Source of the DNA: Hoeflea_A sp965228785
Lineage (GTDB): Bacteria > Pseudomonadota > Alphaproteobacteria > Rhizobiales > Rhizobiaceae
Length of the DNA: 64,000 nt
Assembly: GCA_965228785.1 (NCBI GenBank)
Contig: CBDDIF010000001.1
Location: forward strand, 1,178,001 to 1,242,000
Direction of reading: 5' to 3'
Shown here: positions 33,557-42,055 of the stretch, one piece after another
Layout: each line of letters opens with the position of its first letter
How positions within the stretch are numbered: the stretch's first letter is position 1
Notes under the pieces: generated by a model
Seen by the model: only the letters and a program-made list of their open reading frames with translations
What the model was told of the DNA's origin: nothing
Database searches by the model: none
Position numbers and translations under genes: made by a program

Positions 33557-34716
33557 TATGCGATCCTTTCGAGGATTGCCGTCGCACCGCCATGGCGTCG
33601 GTCGAGCATGCCGCCAAGGCCATTGGCAATCGCCACGTCGCAGTTTGCGACTTGCACGGCCGGATGTGCCTCGCCCCGGAGCTGGCGAACGGTTTCAATG
33701 ACCTTGGTCACACCACCGCGATGGGCCGGGTGATTGTTGCATAACCCGCCGCCATCGGTGTTGACCGGCAACCGTCCGACGCCGCTGATCAGATTGCCAT
33801 CGGCAACGAACGGGCCGCCTTGTCCCTTTTCGCAAAAACCCAGGTCCTCGATCGCGATCAGAACGGTAATCGTGAAACTGTCATAGGTGGACAGGTATTT
33901 GATGTCTTCCGGCGTGACCTGAGCTTCTTCATATGCACTGGCTGCGGATCGCCGGACAGCGCTGGTGGTCAGGTCGATATCCGATCCGAGGTTGAACTTC
34001 ACCGCTTCGCCGACGCCGCGAACCTTTACGAGCGGCCTGTCGAGGGATCGTGCGATCTCCTCCCTGGCAACAATTATCGCGCCGCCACCGTCTGTCATCA
34101 CGCAGCAATCGAGACGATGCAGCGGATCGGCAATCAACGGCGAATTCAGCACATCTTCGACGGTGACTTCCTTCGGCAGCAAAGCGCCCGGATTGTGCTT
34201 TGCGTGATTGGACATTGCGACCTTGATCCAGGCGAGTTGCTCGCTGGTCGTGCCGAATTGATGCATGTGCCGTTGCGCGCACATCGCATAGGACGGCGCA
34301 AGGGCAGCCCGGAAAGGCACTTCGAAAGCCGATTCCGGATATTCCGGCAGCTCGGCCAGATCGCCCGGAGCCTGAGCTTCTGCCCTCGGCCGGCCAGCGG
34401 ACGTGATCAGTGCCACGTTGCACTTGCCTTCGCGAATGGCGCGCATGGCGTGACCGACATGGGCAATCGGTGACGATCCGCCGATATCGGTCGAGTCCGT
34501 GTAGCTGACGTTCAGCCCCATGTATTCGAGTATGGACAAGGGGCCAATGCCCGGCGCGTCGCTGGCGCAGAAGTAGCCGTCGACATCGCCTTTTGAAAGT
34601 CCGGCGTCCTTGAGGGCGCCGACGGCGACTTCGGCGTGAAGTTGCGGCACTGATTGCGCGGTCGCCAGCCGCGTCGGGTGTTCGTGGACTCCGACTATAA
34701 ATACCGGATCGGCCAT
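33556..34716 (-). CDS. Thiolase-like protein without nucleophilic Cys, second copy
   Basis: A 386-residue thiolase-fold protein. The active-site segment reads STDIGGSSPIAHVGHA, again without cysteine. Conserved SCP2-thiolase blocks are QRHMHQFGTTSEQLAWIKVA, STYDSFTITVLIAIEDLGFCEKGQGGPF and LPVNTDGGGLCNNHP, where the His is kept. The start at 34716 (MADPVF) is chosen because the longer frame runs into the ligase gene. It is paralogous to 11322-12497 but not close to identical, so the two pathways probably act on related but different CoA esters. Confidence 0.87.
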   Translation of the reverse strand: MADPVFIVGVHEHPTRLATAQSVPQLHAEVAVGALKDAGLSKGDVDGYFCASDAPGIGPLSILEYMGLNVSYTDSTDIGGSSPIAHVGHAMRAIREGKCNVALITSAGRPRAEAQAPGDLAELPEYPESAFEVPFRAALAPSYAMCAQRHMHQFGTTSEQLAWIKVAMSNHAKHNPGALLPKEVTVEDVLNSPLIADPLHRLDCCVMTDGGGAIIVAREEIARSLDRPLVKVRGVGEAVKFNLGSDIDLTTSAVRRSAASAYEEAQVTPEDIKYLSTYDSFTITVLIAIEDLGFCEKGQGGPFVADGNLISGVGRLPVNTDGGGLCNNHPAHRGGVTKVIETVRQLRGEAHPAVQVANCDVAIANGLGGMLDRRHGGATAILERIA

Positions 34717-34720
34717 CGCC

Positions 34721-36355
34721 CTAGCCCTTCCTGCGCTTGAGAGGGCGCGTATCAATCGTGCGCGGGTCTTTTCGGGGATCGACGCCTTCCGGAAAAATCG
34801 CGCTTTTCTGGATCTTTTGCGTGCTTGTCACCGGGATCTCATCGACGAAACAAACCCAGGCCGGCAACTTGTATCTGACCAGCCGTTCGCCGGCAGCCTG
34901 GCAAATCGAGGTCGCCGTTTCCCCCGTGGCATCGATACCCGGCATCCGCACGATGCAGGCCAGGATTTCTTCGTCATGAAACTCGTCCTCGACCGCCAGC
35001 ACAGCAACGCTCTTGACCGCCGGATTTTCGATCAACGCTTCCTCGACCTCAGCAGCAGCGATGTTTTCACCGCTTCGACGAATAATGTTCTTCTTGCGAT
35101 CAACGAAATAAAGCATCCCGTCATCCCGCTGCCTGACGATGTCACCGGTATGAAACCAGCCGCCGCGCCAAGCCCTCTCGGTTTCCTCAGGCTGCTTCAG
35201 ATATCCCGAAAAGAATCCGTGGCGGGGGTCCGGTCCCTGGCACCGGACGATCAGTTCTCCCGGCGTTCCCGGAGGTAGCGGTTTGTCGTCATCATCCACG
35301 ATGCGGACCTCGAGTGGCGCGCGAACGCGGCCAAACGCACGGCCGTCCGGATCCCGAGGTTCGCGGCAGTTCTGGATCGCGCGCGACGTCTCGGTCATTC
35401 CCCAGGCTTCGATGAGAGGGAAGCCGAACCGTTCCTCGAACGCCTCCCTGACGATCGGATCGACGCCAGCGCCCTGGCCGAACTTCACCCGATGCCGGGT
35501 TTCGTGGACCGACTTTTCGGATTTCACAAGGAGGGGCGGGATAATGCCCATATAATGAACACATGTGGCGCCCGTCGAAACGATGTCGGACCACCAGGTC
35601 GACGCCCTGAACCGATCCTGAAGAACGATGCAGTTGCGTAACCGTGTCATGGTGTTGAGCGTGTAGACGGTGACGTTCATGTGGAACGTGGGCAAAGGGA
35701 TGTAGAGACGATCCTGCCCGGCCTCGAAGTTGATCAGGCCACCGGCGGTGCCGTAGCTTTCTCCGGCCGCCAGACAAGACGTGTTGGATATCATGCAGCC
35801 CTTCGGGCGCCCCGTCGTCCCTGATGTGTAGATGATCAACGCTTCGCGATCGCCTTTTGGACCGGAAATCTGTGCAGGCCTGCGGCTTGGTGCAGGCAAC
35901 GCGTCCGGTTCATCATCGACATCGACCAAGGCGACCGGCACTTCCATCTCGGTAACGACCCGGCGAAGGTCGGATACTCTCGCACCGGCTGCCGCCACCA
36001 TCGCGCATTCGGCGAATTCGATGCCGTAGTGCAGTTCATGATCGAGATAGGCCGGGTTTAGCGGCACGGCGCTCGCACCGATCCGGTTCAGCGCCAGCAG
36101 ATGCCAGAAGTGGTTGGGCCGGTTTCCGAACAGCAATGCCACGCGATGACCCGGCCGGTATCCGGCCCTTTCGTATCTGTCTGCAAGCTCATCGACGGTT
36201 TCAAGACTTTCGCCATAGGAAAATTCCCGGCCTTCGCGCAGGTACTCCCGGTCTGCGGATTCCGGATAACTGAGAAAGGGAAGATCCGGCGACATCTCGG
36301 CCGCAGCGCGGAATTGCTCGTAGACTGTTGCAACCATTTCCGACACGCCACTCAC
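34721..36355 (-). CDS. AMP-forming acyl-CoA synthetase
   Basis: A 544-residue ANL ligase. The P-loop is IIYTSGTTGRPKG (about 180-192), further motifs are IPLPTFHMN, WGMTETSRA, the hinge DRKKNIIRRSGENIAAAEVEE, and the C-terminal lysine region TSTQKIQKSA. It resembles crotonobetaine-type and other short-acid ligases and should activate the substrate imported by the nearby TRAP system. The start at GTG 36355 overlaps the SDR stop; an ATG at 36337 is an alternative. It lies in an uninterrupted leftward unit with aldolase-like, SDR, thiolase-like and Zn-ribbon genes. Confidence 0.9.
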   Translation of the reverse strand: MSGVSEMVATVYEQFRAAAEMSPDLPFLSYPESADREYLREGREFSYGESLETVDELADRYERAGYRPGHRVALLFGNRPNHFWHLLALNRIGASAVPLNPAYLDHELHYGIEFAECAMVAAAGARVSDLRRVVTEMEVPVALVDVDDEPDALPAPSRRPAQISGPKGDREALIIYTSGTTGRPKGCMISNTSCLAAGESYGTAGGLINFEAGQDRLYIPLPTFHMNVTVYTLNTMTRLRNCIVLQDRFRASTWWSDIVSTGATCVHYMGIIPPLLVKSEKSVHETRHRVKFGQGAGVDPIVREAFEERFGFPLIEAWGMTETSRAIQNCREPRDPDGRAFGRVRAPLEVRIVDDDDKPLPPGTPGELIVRCQGPDPRHGFFSGYLKQPEETERAWRGGWFHTGDIVRQRDDGMLYFVDRKKNIIRRSGENIAAAEVEEALIENPAVKSVAVLAVEDEFHDEEILACIVRMPGIDATGETATSICQAAGERLVRYKLPAWVCFVDEIPVTSTQKIQKSAIFPEGVDPRKDPRTIDTRPLKRRKG

Positions 36356-37110
36356 AAAATGACCGACATTCCGGCATCAACGGCCAGCACATGACCGTTG
36401 ACGTAGCTGGCGGCGTCGGAAGCCAGAAAGACCGCGACGTTCGCGATTTCTTCGGGCCGAGCCCAGCGACGCGAGGGAATGCGTTCTTCGACAAAGTCAC
36501 GGATGGCTTGCTCCTGCGCCAGCCCCTGGTTGAATTCCGTTGCTACGAAACCGGGCGCGATAACATTCGCCGTCGTCCCCGAAGCTCCGAATTCGAAGGC
36601 AAGCGACCTCGCAAGACTCTCCATAGCGGCCTTTGACGATGCGTAGGCCGGGTCCCCGCGAAACGGTCTTGCCGCGGCGGTGGACGACACGAAAACAATC
36701 CGGCCGCATTCAGGATGTGTCATTCTTTCGGCGGCAAGCCGCGCACACTGATAGGCCGAAACGGTGTTGGCTTCCAGAACGCGGCGGAAATCCTCCGGTT
36801 CAATCTCGGCCGCCGAGCGGCGATCCCGAATTCCGACGCAATAGACCAAAATGTCGAGCCGGCCCGTTTGCCGGATCACCGCGTCGAATGCCTGCTCGGC
36901 TGCAACATGATCGGTGACATCGAATGCGGCTTCGATTGAACCCGACAATTTTCCGGCTGCCGTCGAAACCCGTTCTCGGTCACGGCCGTTGACGGCAACG
37001 CGAGCACCCGCTTGGGTAAATGCTTCGGCAATCGCCATGCCGATGCCTGCGGTGCTGCCTGCCACCAAAGCCACTTTGCGGTCCAGTGAAAATGCCTGTC
37101 CCTTTGCCAC
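36352..37110 (-). CDS. SDR-family oxidoreductase
   Basis: A 252-residue short-chain dehydrogenase. The cofactor motif is AGSTAGIG, the usual NNAG is VYCVG, Ser is in VFVSSTAAA, and YxxxK is in YASSKAAMESLARS. The C-terminus (ASYVNGHVLAVDAGM) is of the FabG type. The position after the class II aldolase-like gene and before the ligase matches the content of the first cluster (aldolase-like, SDR, ligase), but the gene order is different. The product may oxidise a hydroxyacid or its CoA ester. Confidence 0.87.
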   Translation of the reverse strand: MAKGQAFSLDRKVALVAGSTAGIGMAIAEAFTQAGARVAVNGRDRERVSTAAGKLSGSIEAAFDVTDHVAAEQAFDAVIRQTGRLDILVYCVGIRDRRSAAEIEPEDFRRVLEANTVSAYQCARLAAERMTHPECGRIVFVSSTAAARPFRGDPAYASSKAAMESLARSLAFEFGASGTTANVIAPGFVATEFNQGLAQEQAIRDFVEERIPSRRWARPEEIANVAVFLASDAASYVNGHVLAVDAGMSVIL

Positions 37111-37143
37111 CGAATCCTCGATTTTCGATCTAAGTCCGCCTGG

Positions 37144-37845
37144 TCAGGTAAACATCGGAACGACGCGGCTACCGTTGTAGGCGGCTTTCGCCTTGCGCTG
37201 AACCAGTTTCCAGGTCTCGTTGTAGTAGTCGGCGCGTTCCACAATGGCCTGCAAATGAGCACATTGACTGTGCGGCATTGTCGGCGTGTGCGGGGGAAGG
37301 GTGACATCCATGCGCGCCGTGTAGTCGAAGACGACATGGCGAGCGACAGCCTCGCCCAGGCTGCTTCCGACCGTTATCGCGCCGTGCCAGGGAATGACGA
37401 TCGCAATATCATCATCGCCCAGAGCCTTGCCGATCGACTCGAAATCGTCATTCGGGCTGATGACCGTCCGTTCGTAAAACACAGTGGACACGTTGGCAAA
37501 TATCCGGGGAGGACGCGCGTAGGCAGCCTGCGCCGTGATCCAGAAGCCGTGTGAGTGAACCACTGATTGTACGTCGGGACGCTGCTTGTAAATACCATGG
37601 TGAAAATCAATGCCGATGCTGGGCGCCCGGTTCGAGTTGACGGGATTGCCGTCAAAATCGATCAGGATGATATCTTCCAGCTGCATTTCTTCGAACGTGC
37701 GCTCGAACACGTGCATGTAAAAATAGGGCTCGTCCGGATATCGCACTGAAACGTGACCGCCGAGACCCGAACCCAGACCATAGGCGGCCATGCCTCTGCA
37801 GGCCTCCAATACCTGTGCCCGCAGTTCCTCATTTTCCTTGACCAT
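37144..37845 (-). CDS. Class II aldolase/adducin family protein, second copy
   Basis: A 233-residue protein starting at ATG 37845, which has GGGAGG 7 bases upstream. Metal-ligand histidines are visible in VVHSHGFW and PWHGAITVG. As in the copy at 12514, the catalytic Glu of sugar-phosphate aldolases is missing (SIGIDFHHGIY). Identity with that copy is obvious over GMAAYGLGSGLGGHVS, FEEMQLEDIILIDF and HGFWITAQAAYARP. It is the first gene of a six-gene leftward unit and diverges from the TRAP operon. Confidence 0.82.
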   Translation of the reverse strand: MVKENEELRAQVLEACRGMAAYGLGSGLGGHVSVRYPDEPYFYMHVFERTFEEMQLEDIILIDFDGNPVNSNRAPSIGIDFHHGIYKQRPDVQSVVHSHGFWITAQAAYARPPRIFANVSTVFYERTVISPNDDFESIGKALGDDDIAIVIPWHGAITVGSSLGEAVARHVVFDYTARMDVTLPPHTPTMPHSQCAHLQAIVERADYYNETWKLVQRKAKAAYNGSRVVPMFT

Positions 37846-38105
37846 GACACTGCCTCCCTTTGACCGATGACGATCGATCGATTTCAAGTCCGTGCGCCCC
37901 GTTGCGGCGTTCAGCGTTCAGCGACTGGCGGGCAGGGCCACCTGTTTGCCTTACGTCGTGTTGCGGATGGGCTGTCATGCCTCTCGCAAACACGCCAAAA
38001 CAAGAGGGTCTCATTCCTGGCGTCATTTGCCAAATTCCCGTCCTGAAGGCAGCTGAATACGATCAACGCCGCATCGCGTCGTGGCGAAATAGATAGCATC
38101 GTTTG

Positions 38106-38119
38106 TTTCTCTAGAAAAT
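38106..38119 (+). promoter_or_regulatory. TTTCT-CT-AGAAA palindrome, TRAP/aldolase-like divergent promoter
   Basis: The inverted repeat TTTCT (38106-38110)-CT-AGAAA (38113-38117) includes CTCTAGAAAAT, identical to 31541-31551. It lies 82 bases upstream of the TRAP binding-protein start. The remainder of the 355-base gap (37846-38200) is AT-rich near this site and otherwise featureless. Confidence 0.5.
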
Positions 38120-38200
38120 AATTATTTTTTATGGACAAAATCAGTGGCGACCGATAGTCTCAATAATCGATCAATCAAAGAGAATATCGGGAGGTGTGTC

Positions 38201-39322
38201 ATGAGGAATGTGAAGTCTGCATTTGTTGCAGCAGCATTTGGGGTCGCCGCGGCCTTGGCGCCGGTTTCGGTGCTCGCCGAAGAAGTGCGAATCGTGATGG
38301 GCGCTTCGGGGGATGGCGCCTTGCAACGGGGGATGCGCCTGTTTGCCGAAAAAATCGAAGAAGGGACCGGCGGTGAGTATACGGGCAAAGTGTTTGCCGG
38401 GACTCTGCTAAGTTACGCGGAGACGACCGAGGGCCTGACCAACGGTACGGCCCAGATCGGCTACATGGTTCCGGCCTATGTGCGCGGCGAATTCCCCTTG
38501 ACGAACTATGCTATCGACATTGTTGCGACCGTGGTCGAACCGGTTGTCGTCGGCGGCGCCATGACCGAGTTCATTTTCACCTGCGAGCCTTGCCTGGATG
38601 AATTCAGGCGCAGAAATCAGGCCTTTACCGGCTTCGCGGTGGTTTCGTCATACGTCCTGATGTCCAAGACGCGGCTGGAGGATGTGAGCGATCTGAAGGG
38701 CATGAAGATCCGCGGCTTCAGCGCCTTCAACAAACTGGTTGGCCAGTGGGATGCTTCGGCGATCTCGGTGAACGTTGGTGAAGTGTATGAAGCTCTTTCC
38801 AGTGGCCGGTTGGAAGGAAATATCCACCTGTGGGACATCATCAAGACCTACTCGCTGGGCGATCATGTGGAATATGTCTACGACGCGCCAATCGGGATTT
38901 ACGGCGGCAACTCGATGTTCAATATCAATCTCGATTTCTGGAAGTCGCTGTCGGCGGAAAACAAGCGTGTTTTTCTGAATGCGGCAAACGATGCGCTTGC
39001 CTACGCTACGGTCAATTACACGGCCAATGATCGCAAGCTCGCTGCCAATGCTGCCGAACTGAACGTCACGGAATTGGAGACGCCTGCATCTATACGCGCG
39101 TCGATCGACCTGTTCAGAGAAAACAACATCAAGGAGGTCATCGCCGCCGCTCAGCAGGATGACACGATCCCGGATGCGAACAACCATGGCGATCGCCTGC
39201 TTGCTCTCATCGAGAAATGGCGCGGCCTGGTGAAGGGTATCGATCCGACCGATGTCGACGCAGTTGCAAATCTCTATCAGCAAGAGATCTATGATAAGGT
39301 CGATGTCTCAACGCTAGAATAA
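38201..39322 (+). CDS. TRAP transporter solute-binding protein (DctP family), second system
   Basis: A 373-residue periplasmic protein. The start ATG at 38201 is preceded by GGGAGG, and the product begins with a signal peptide (MRNVKSAFVAAAFGVAAAL, cleavage near VLAEE). The DctP pattern includes DLKGMKIRGFSAFN with the carboxylate-binding Arg and YEALSSGRLEGNIHLWD. It differs considerably from the binding protein at 412-1425, so a different ligand is likely. dctQ and dctM follow directly, giving a complete system. Confidence 0.92.
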   Translation: MRNVKSAFVAAAFGVAAALAPVSVLAEEVRIVMGASGDGALQRGMRLFAEKIEEGTGGEYTGKVFAGTLLSYAETTEGLTNGTAQIGYMVPAYVRGEFPLTNYAIDIVATVVEPVVVGGAMTEFIFTCEPCLDEFRRRNQAFTGFAVVSSYVLMSKTRLEDVSDLKGMKIRGFSAFNKLVGQWDASAISVNVGEVYEALSSGRLEGNIHLWDIIKTYSLGDHVEYVYDAPIGIYGGNSMFNINLDFWKSLSAENKRVFLNAANDALAYATVNYTANDRKLAANAAELNVTELETPASIRASIDLFRENNIKEVIAAAQQDDTIPDANNHGDRLLALIEKWRGLVKGIDPTDVDAVANLYQQEIYDKVDVSTLE

Positions 39323-39347
39323 GTCGGGTAGCCAACAGCGAATCACC

Positions 39348-39875
39348 ATGAACTTTGTCGGTATTCTGCTGTCGAGAATAGTGGCCGTCACAACAATCGT
39401 TGGGGCGGCCGCTGTCGTCCTGATGATCGTGCAGATTTCCGTTGACGTCTTTCTGATCAACCTGTTTTCCACATCGCTCCCGGCCACCGGGGCGATCGTG
39501 GCGAACTACTACATGGCTGCCATTTCGTTTCTTCCGGTCGCTCTGGCAGAGAAGCTCGACAAGCATATTGCAGTCGACGTGTTCTATAACATCCTGCCGA
39601 CCTGGCTTCAGAAATGGAACCTTCTGGCCGTTCGACTGGTCGTGGCGATCGCCACGGGAGGGGCCGCATACGGCTTTCTCCTCGATGCCGTGCACAAGTA
39701 CCAGAACAACTCCTATGTTCTCGAACTGGATGTGAGAGTCCCCGACTGGCCCGGCTACTTCATGTTGCCGATCGGTTTCGGCCTGTGGTCGCTGATCAAT
39801 ATCTACAAAGTCGTTGCAAGCCTTGCCGGTCACGAAGACCTGTTCGGCAAACCTAAACAACCGGATCCGGCATGA
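39348..39875 (+). CDS. TRAP transporter small permease (DctQ family)
   Basis: A 175-residue membrane protein with four likely transmembrane helices (near 10-35, 45-65, 85-110 and 130-155). It contains LDKHIAVDVFYNILP, a DctQ-like polar loop. It starts 25 bases after dctP and is followed by dctM after 23 bases. It is the small subunit that connects the binding protein with the large permease. Confidence 0.9.
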   Translation: MNFVGILLSRIVAVTTIVGAAAVVLMIVQISVDVFLINLFSTSLPATGAIVANYYMAAISFLPVALAEKLDKHIAVDVFYNILPTWLQKWNLLAVRLVVAIATGGAAYGFLLDAVHKYQNNSYVLELDVRVPDWPGYFMLPIGFGLWSLINIYKVVASLAGHEDLFGKPKQPDPA

Positions 39876-39898
39876 TCCGATGTGGGAAGCGCTGATCC

Positions 39899-41209
39899 AT
39901 GTCGTTTGAAACCATCGGCCTCCTCAGCATTGTCGTTCTCGTCCTGCTTCTGCTTTTGCGCGTTCCGATCGCGATTGCGCTTGGGATGGTGTCGTTCGGT
40001 GGCATCTGGCTGATGCTCGGCTTCACACCGGCCTGGGGCATTCTGTCAGCCGTCACCTACAAATTCGCCGCCACCTGGACTTTATCGGCCATTCCGATGT
40101 TTCTGATGATGGGCTACGTCTGCTATCACGCGGGCCTGACGAAAGGGCTGTTCGCGGCCTGTCGAATATGGCTCGCGCGGCTGCCCGGCGGGGTGGCCGT
40201 CGCGTCGGTTTTCGCCTGTGCCGGTTTTGCTTCGGTCACCGGCTCGAGTATCGCCTGCGCGGCTGCCATGGGGCGTATCGCAATTCCGGAAATGGTGCGC
40301 TTCAACTACGCTCCGAGCCTGGCAACGGGCTCCGTGGCTGCGGCTGGAACACTTGGCGCACTCATCCCGCCGAGTGTGCTGCTGATCCTTTTCGGAATCT
40401 TCGCCGAGGTCAATATCGGGAAGCTGTTCCTGGGCGGCATCGGTATCGGGCTGCTGACGGCGATTGCCTACGCGGCTCTGATCATCATCCGCGTCAAGCT
40501 CAACCCGGAACTGGCGCAGCCGGTCACCGAAACCCACACGCTTCGGGAGAAAATCGAGGTCCTGCGACCGACTTGGCCTTTGGTGTCGATCGTTGTCATC
40601 ATTCTCGGCGGCATGTTTACCGGACTGTTTACCGCGACGGAGGCCGGCGCCATCGGTGCGGCTGCTTCTATACTGGTGGCACTGTTCAACCGGTCGCTGA
40701 CGTTGAAGGTCCTGTACGACTCGACAATCGAGACCCTGACGACGACGGGGACGCTCTTCATCATCGCCATCGGCGCCAACCTGCTGACGCGTCTGTTGTC
40801 TCTGTCCGGTACCCAGGACCTGTTCACCTCGGCGATCATCGGGCTTCAAGCTGATCCGCTGATCCTGCTGATCGGTATAACGGTCGTCTATCTCATTCTC
40901 GGCATGTTTCTCGAGCCAATCGGCGCTATGCTCCTGACCTTGCCTGTCTTTCTGCCGATCTTGGATGAAGCCGGGATCGGGCTGGTTTTCTTTGGTGTGT
41001 ATCTGGCAAAGCTCTTGGAGATCGGCATGATCACGCCACCCATCGGCATCAATGTCTTCGTCATCAAGGGCGTCGTCGGGGACCTCGTCAGCCTGACCGA
41101 TATTTTTCGCGGAATCCTTTGGTTCCTGCTGGCGGATCTGGTTGTCATCGTGCTGGTGATCGCTTTTCCCGAAATCATCACATTTCTGCCGGAAACGCTG
41201 CTGGACTAG
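39899..41209 (+). CDS. TRAP transporter large permease (DctM family)
   Basis: A 436-residue inner-membrane protein with about twelve hydrophobic segments. Typical blocks are GYVCYHAGLTKGLFAACRIWLARLPGG, SVTGSSIACAAAMGRIAIPEM, AAAGTLGALIPPSVLLILFGI, and IGMITPPIGINVFVIKGV. It is the ion-coupled pore of the second TRAP system. Full length and uninterrupted. Confidence 0.93.
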   Translation: MSFETIGLLSIVVLVLLLLLRVPIAIALGMVSFGGIWLMLGFTPAWGILSAVTYKFAATWTLSAIPMFLMMGYVCYHAGLTKGLFAACRIWLARLPGGVAVASVFACAGFASVTGSSIACAAAMGRIAIPEMVRFNYAPSLATGSVAAAGTLGALIPPSVLLILFGIFAEVNIGKLFLGGIGIGLLTAIAYAALIIIRVKLNPELAQPVTETHTLREKIEVLRPTWPLVSIVVIILGGMFTGLFTATEAGAIGAAASILVALFNRSLTLKVLYDSTIETLTTTGTLFIIAIGANLLTRLLSLSGTQDLFTSAIIGLQADPLILLIGITVVYLILGMFLEPIGAMLLTLPVFLPILDEAGIGLVFFGVYLAKLLEIGMITPPIGINVFVIKGVVGDLVSLTDIFRGILWFLLADLVVIVLVIAFPEIITFLPETLLD

Positions 41210-41263
41210 TTCGTCTATGCGGCAACCGGTTCCGGTCTCTACGCAAAATTCTGGGGGAACAAA

Positions 41264-41995
41264 GTGCCCATTCATTCCTATCGGTCAGCATTGGTCACAG
41301 GCGCTTCCAGCGGAATCGGGGCGGCCTGTGTGAGGATGCTCCTCGACAACGACATCGACGTTGTCGCAATGGACAAGCATGAAGGTCGGTTGGCGGATCT
41401 CGCCACGCAAACCGGCTGCGAAACGATCGCCATGGATATCCGTCGGACCGACGCGCTATATGAGGCGCTCACCGGCCGGGACTTCGATGTGCTCATCAAC
41501 AATGCGGGGTTGGCGCACGGGTTGGCAGAAGGTTTTCTCGGAACCCGTCCGGATCAGGTAGACGAGATGATTGAGGTGAATGTCACCGCGTCGATCCATG
41601 TGTTGCGAGCCGTCTTGCCGTCGATGATCCGGCGAAAACGGGGGCATATCGTGGCGATGGGATCCATCGCCAGCCTTTATCCGCTGGGACTTCCAGTCTA
41701 CGGCGCCAGCAAAGGCGCCATCCGTTCGCTGTCGCGACATCTGCGGATGGAACTGAGCGGAACGAAAATCAGGCATACGGAAATCTGCCCGGGTCGGACC
41801 GAAACCGGCTTTTTCGATACCGCGTTCCCGGATCAAAAGGCGCGTGCGACGTTTGTTTCGGAAATCAGACTCCTGGAACCACGGGACATCGCCGAGGCTA
41901 TATCATATGCCCTCCGCACGCCGTTGCACGTCAACGTGAGTTCAATCGAGATCACACCTGTGGACCAGGTTCCGGGCGGTCAAATCCTGAGCTGA
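41264..41995 (+). CDS. SDR-family oxidoreductase (YdfG-like)
   Basis: A 243-residue short-chain dehydrogenase starting at GTG 41264 with GGGGGAA 6 bases upstream. Motifs are TGASSGIG, NNAG, the catalytic Ser in AMGSIASL, and YxxxK in YGASKGAIRSLSRHLR. The region ICPGRTETGFF and the C-terminus IEITPVDQ match the YdfG/serine 3-dehydrogenase-like branch, which oxidises small 3-hydroxyacids. It follows the TRAP operon after 54 bases and is probably cotranscribed. It could act on the imported hydroxyacid. Confidence 0.87.
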   Translation: MPIHSYRSALVTGASSGIGAACVRMLLDNDIDVVAMDKHEGRLADLATQTGCETIAMDIRRTDALYEALTGRDFDVLINNAGLAHGLAEGFLGTRPDQVDEMIEVNVTASIHVLRAVLPSMIRRKRGHIVAMGSIASLYPLGLPVYGASKGAIRSLSRHLRMELSGTKIRHTEICPGRTETGFFDTAFPDQKARATFVSEIRLLEPRDIAEAISYALRTPLHVNVSSIEITPVDQVPGGQILS

Positions 41996-42055
41996 ATTTT
42001 CTGACCTCATGACACGCCCGACATTTGGCTGGCGCATCGCCATGGGAGGTCTTTC

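Noticed and set aside
38119..38132. AT-rich stretch after the TTTCT palindrome as a possible replication origin
   Set aside because: Only a short AT-rich promoter segment with no iterons, DnaA-box cluster or replication gene nearby.
40082..41275. Open frame of 397 codons on the minus strand
   Set aside because: Antisense to the DctM permease; composition is Gln/Asp/Arg-rich as expected for the complement of a membrane protein gene.
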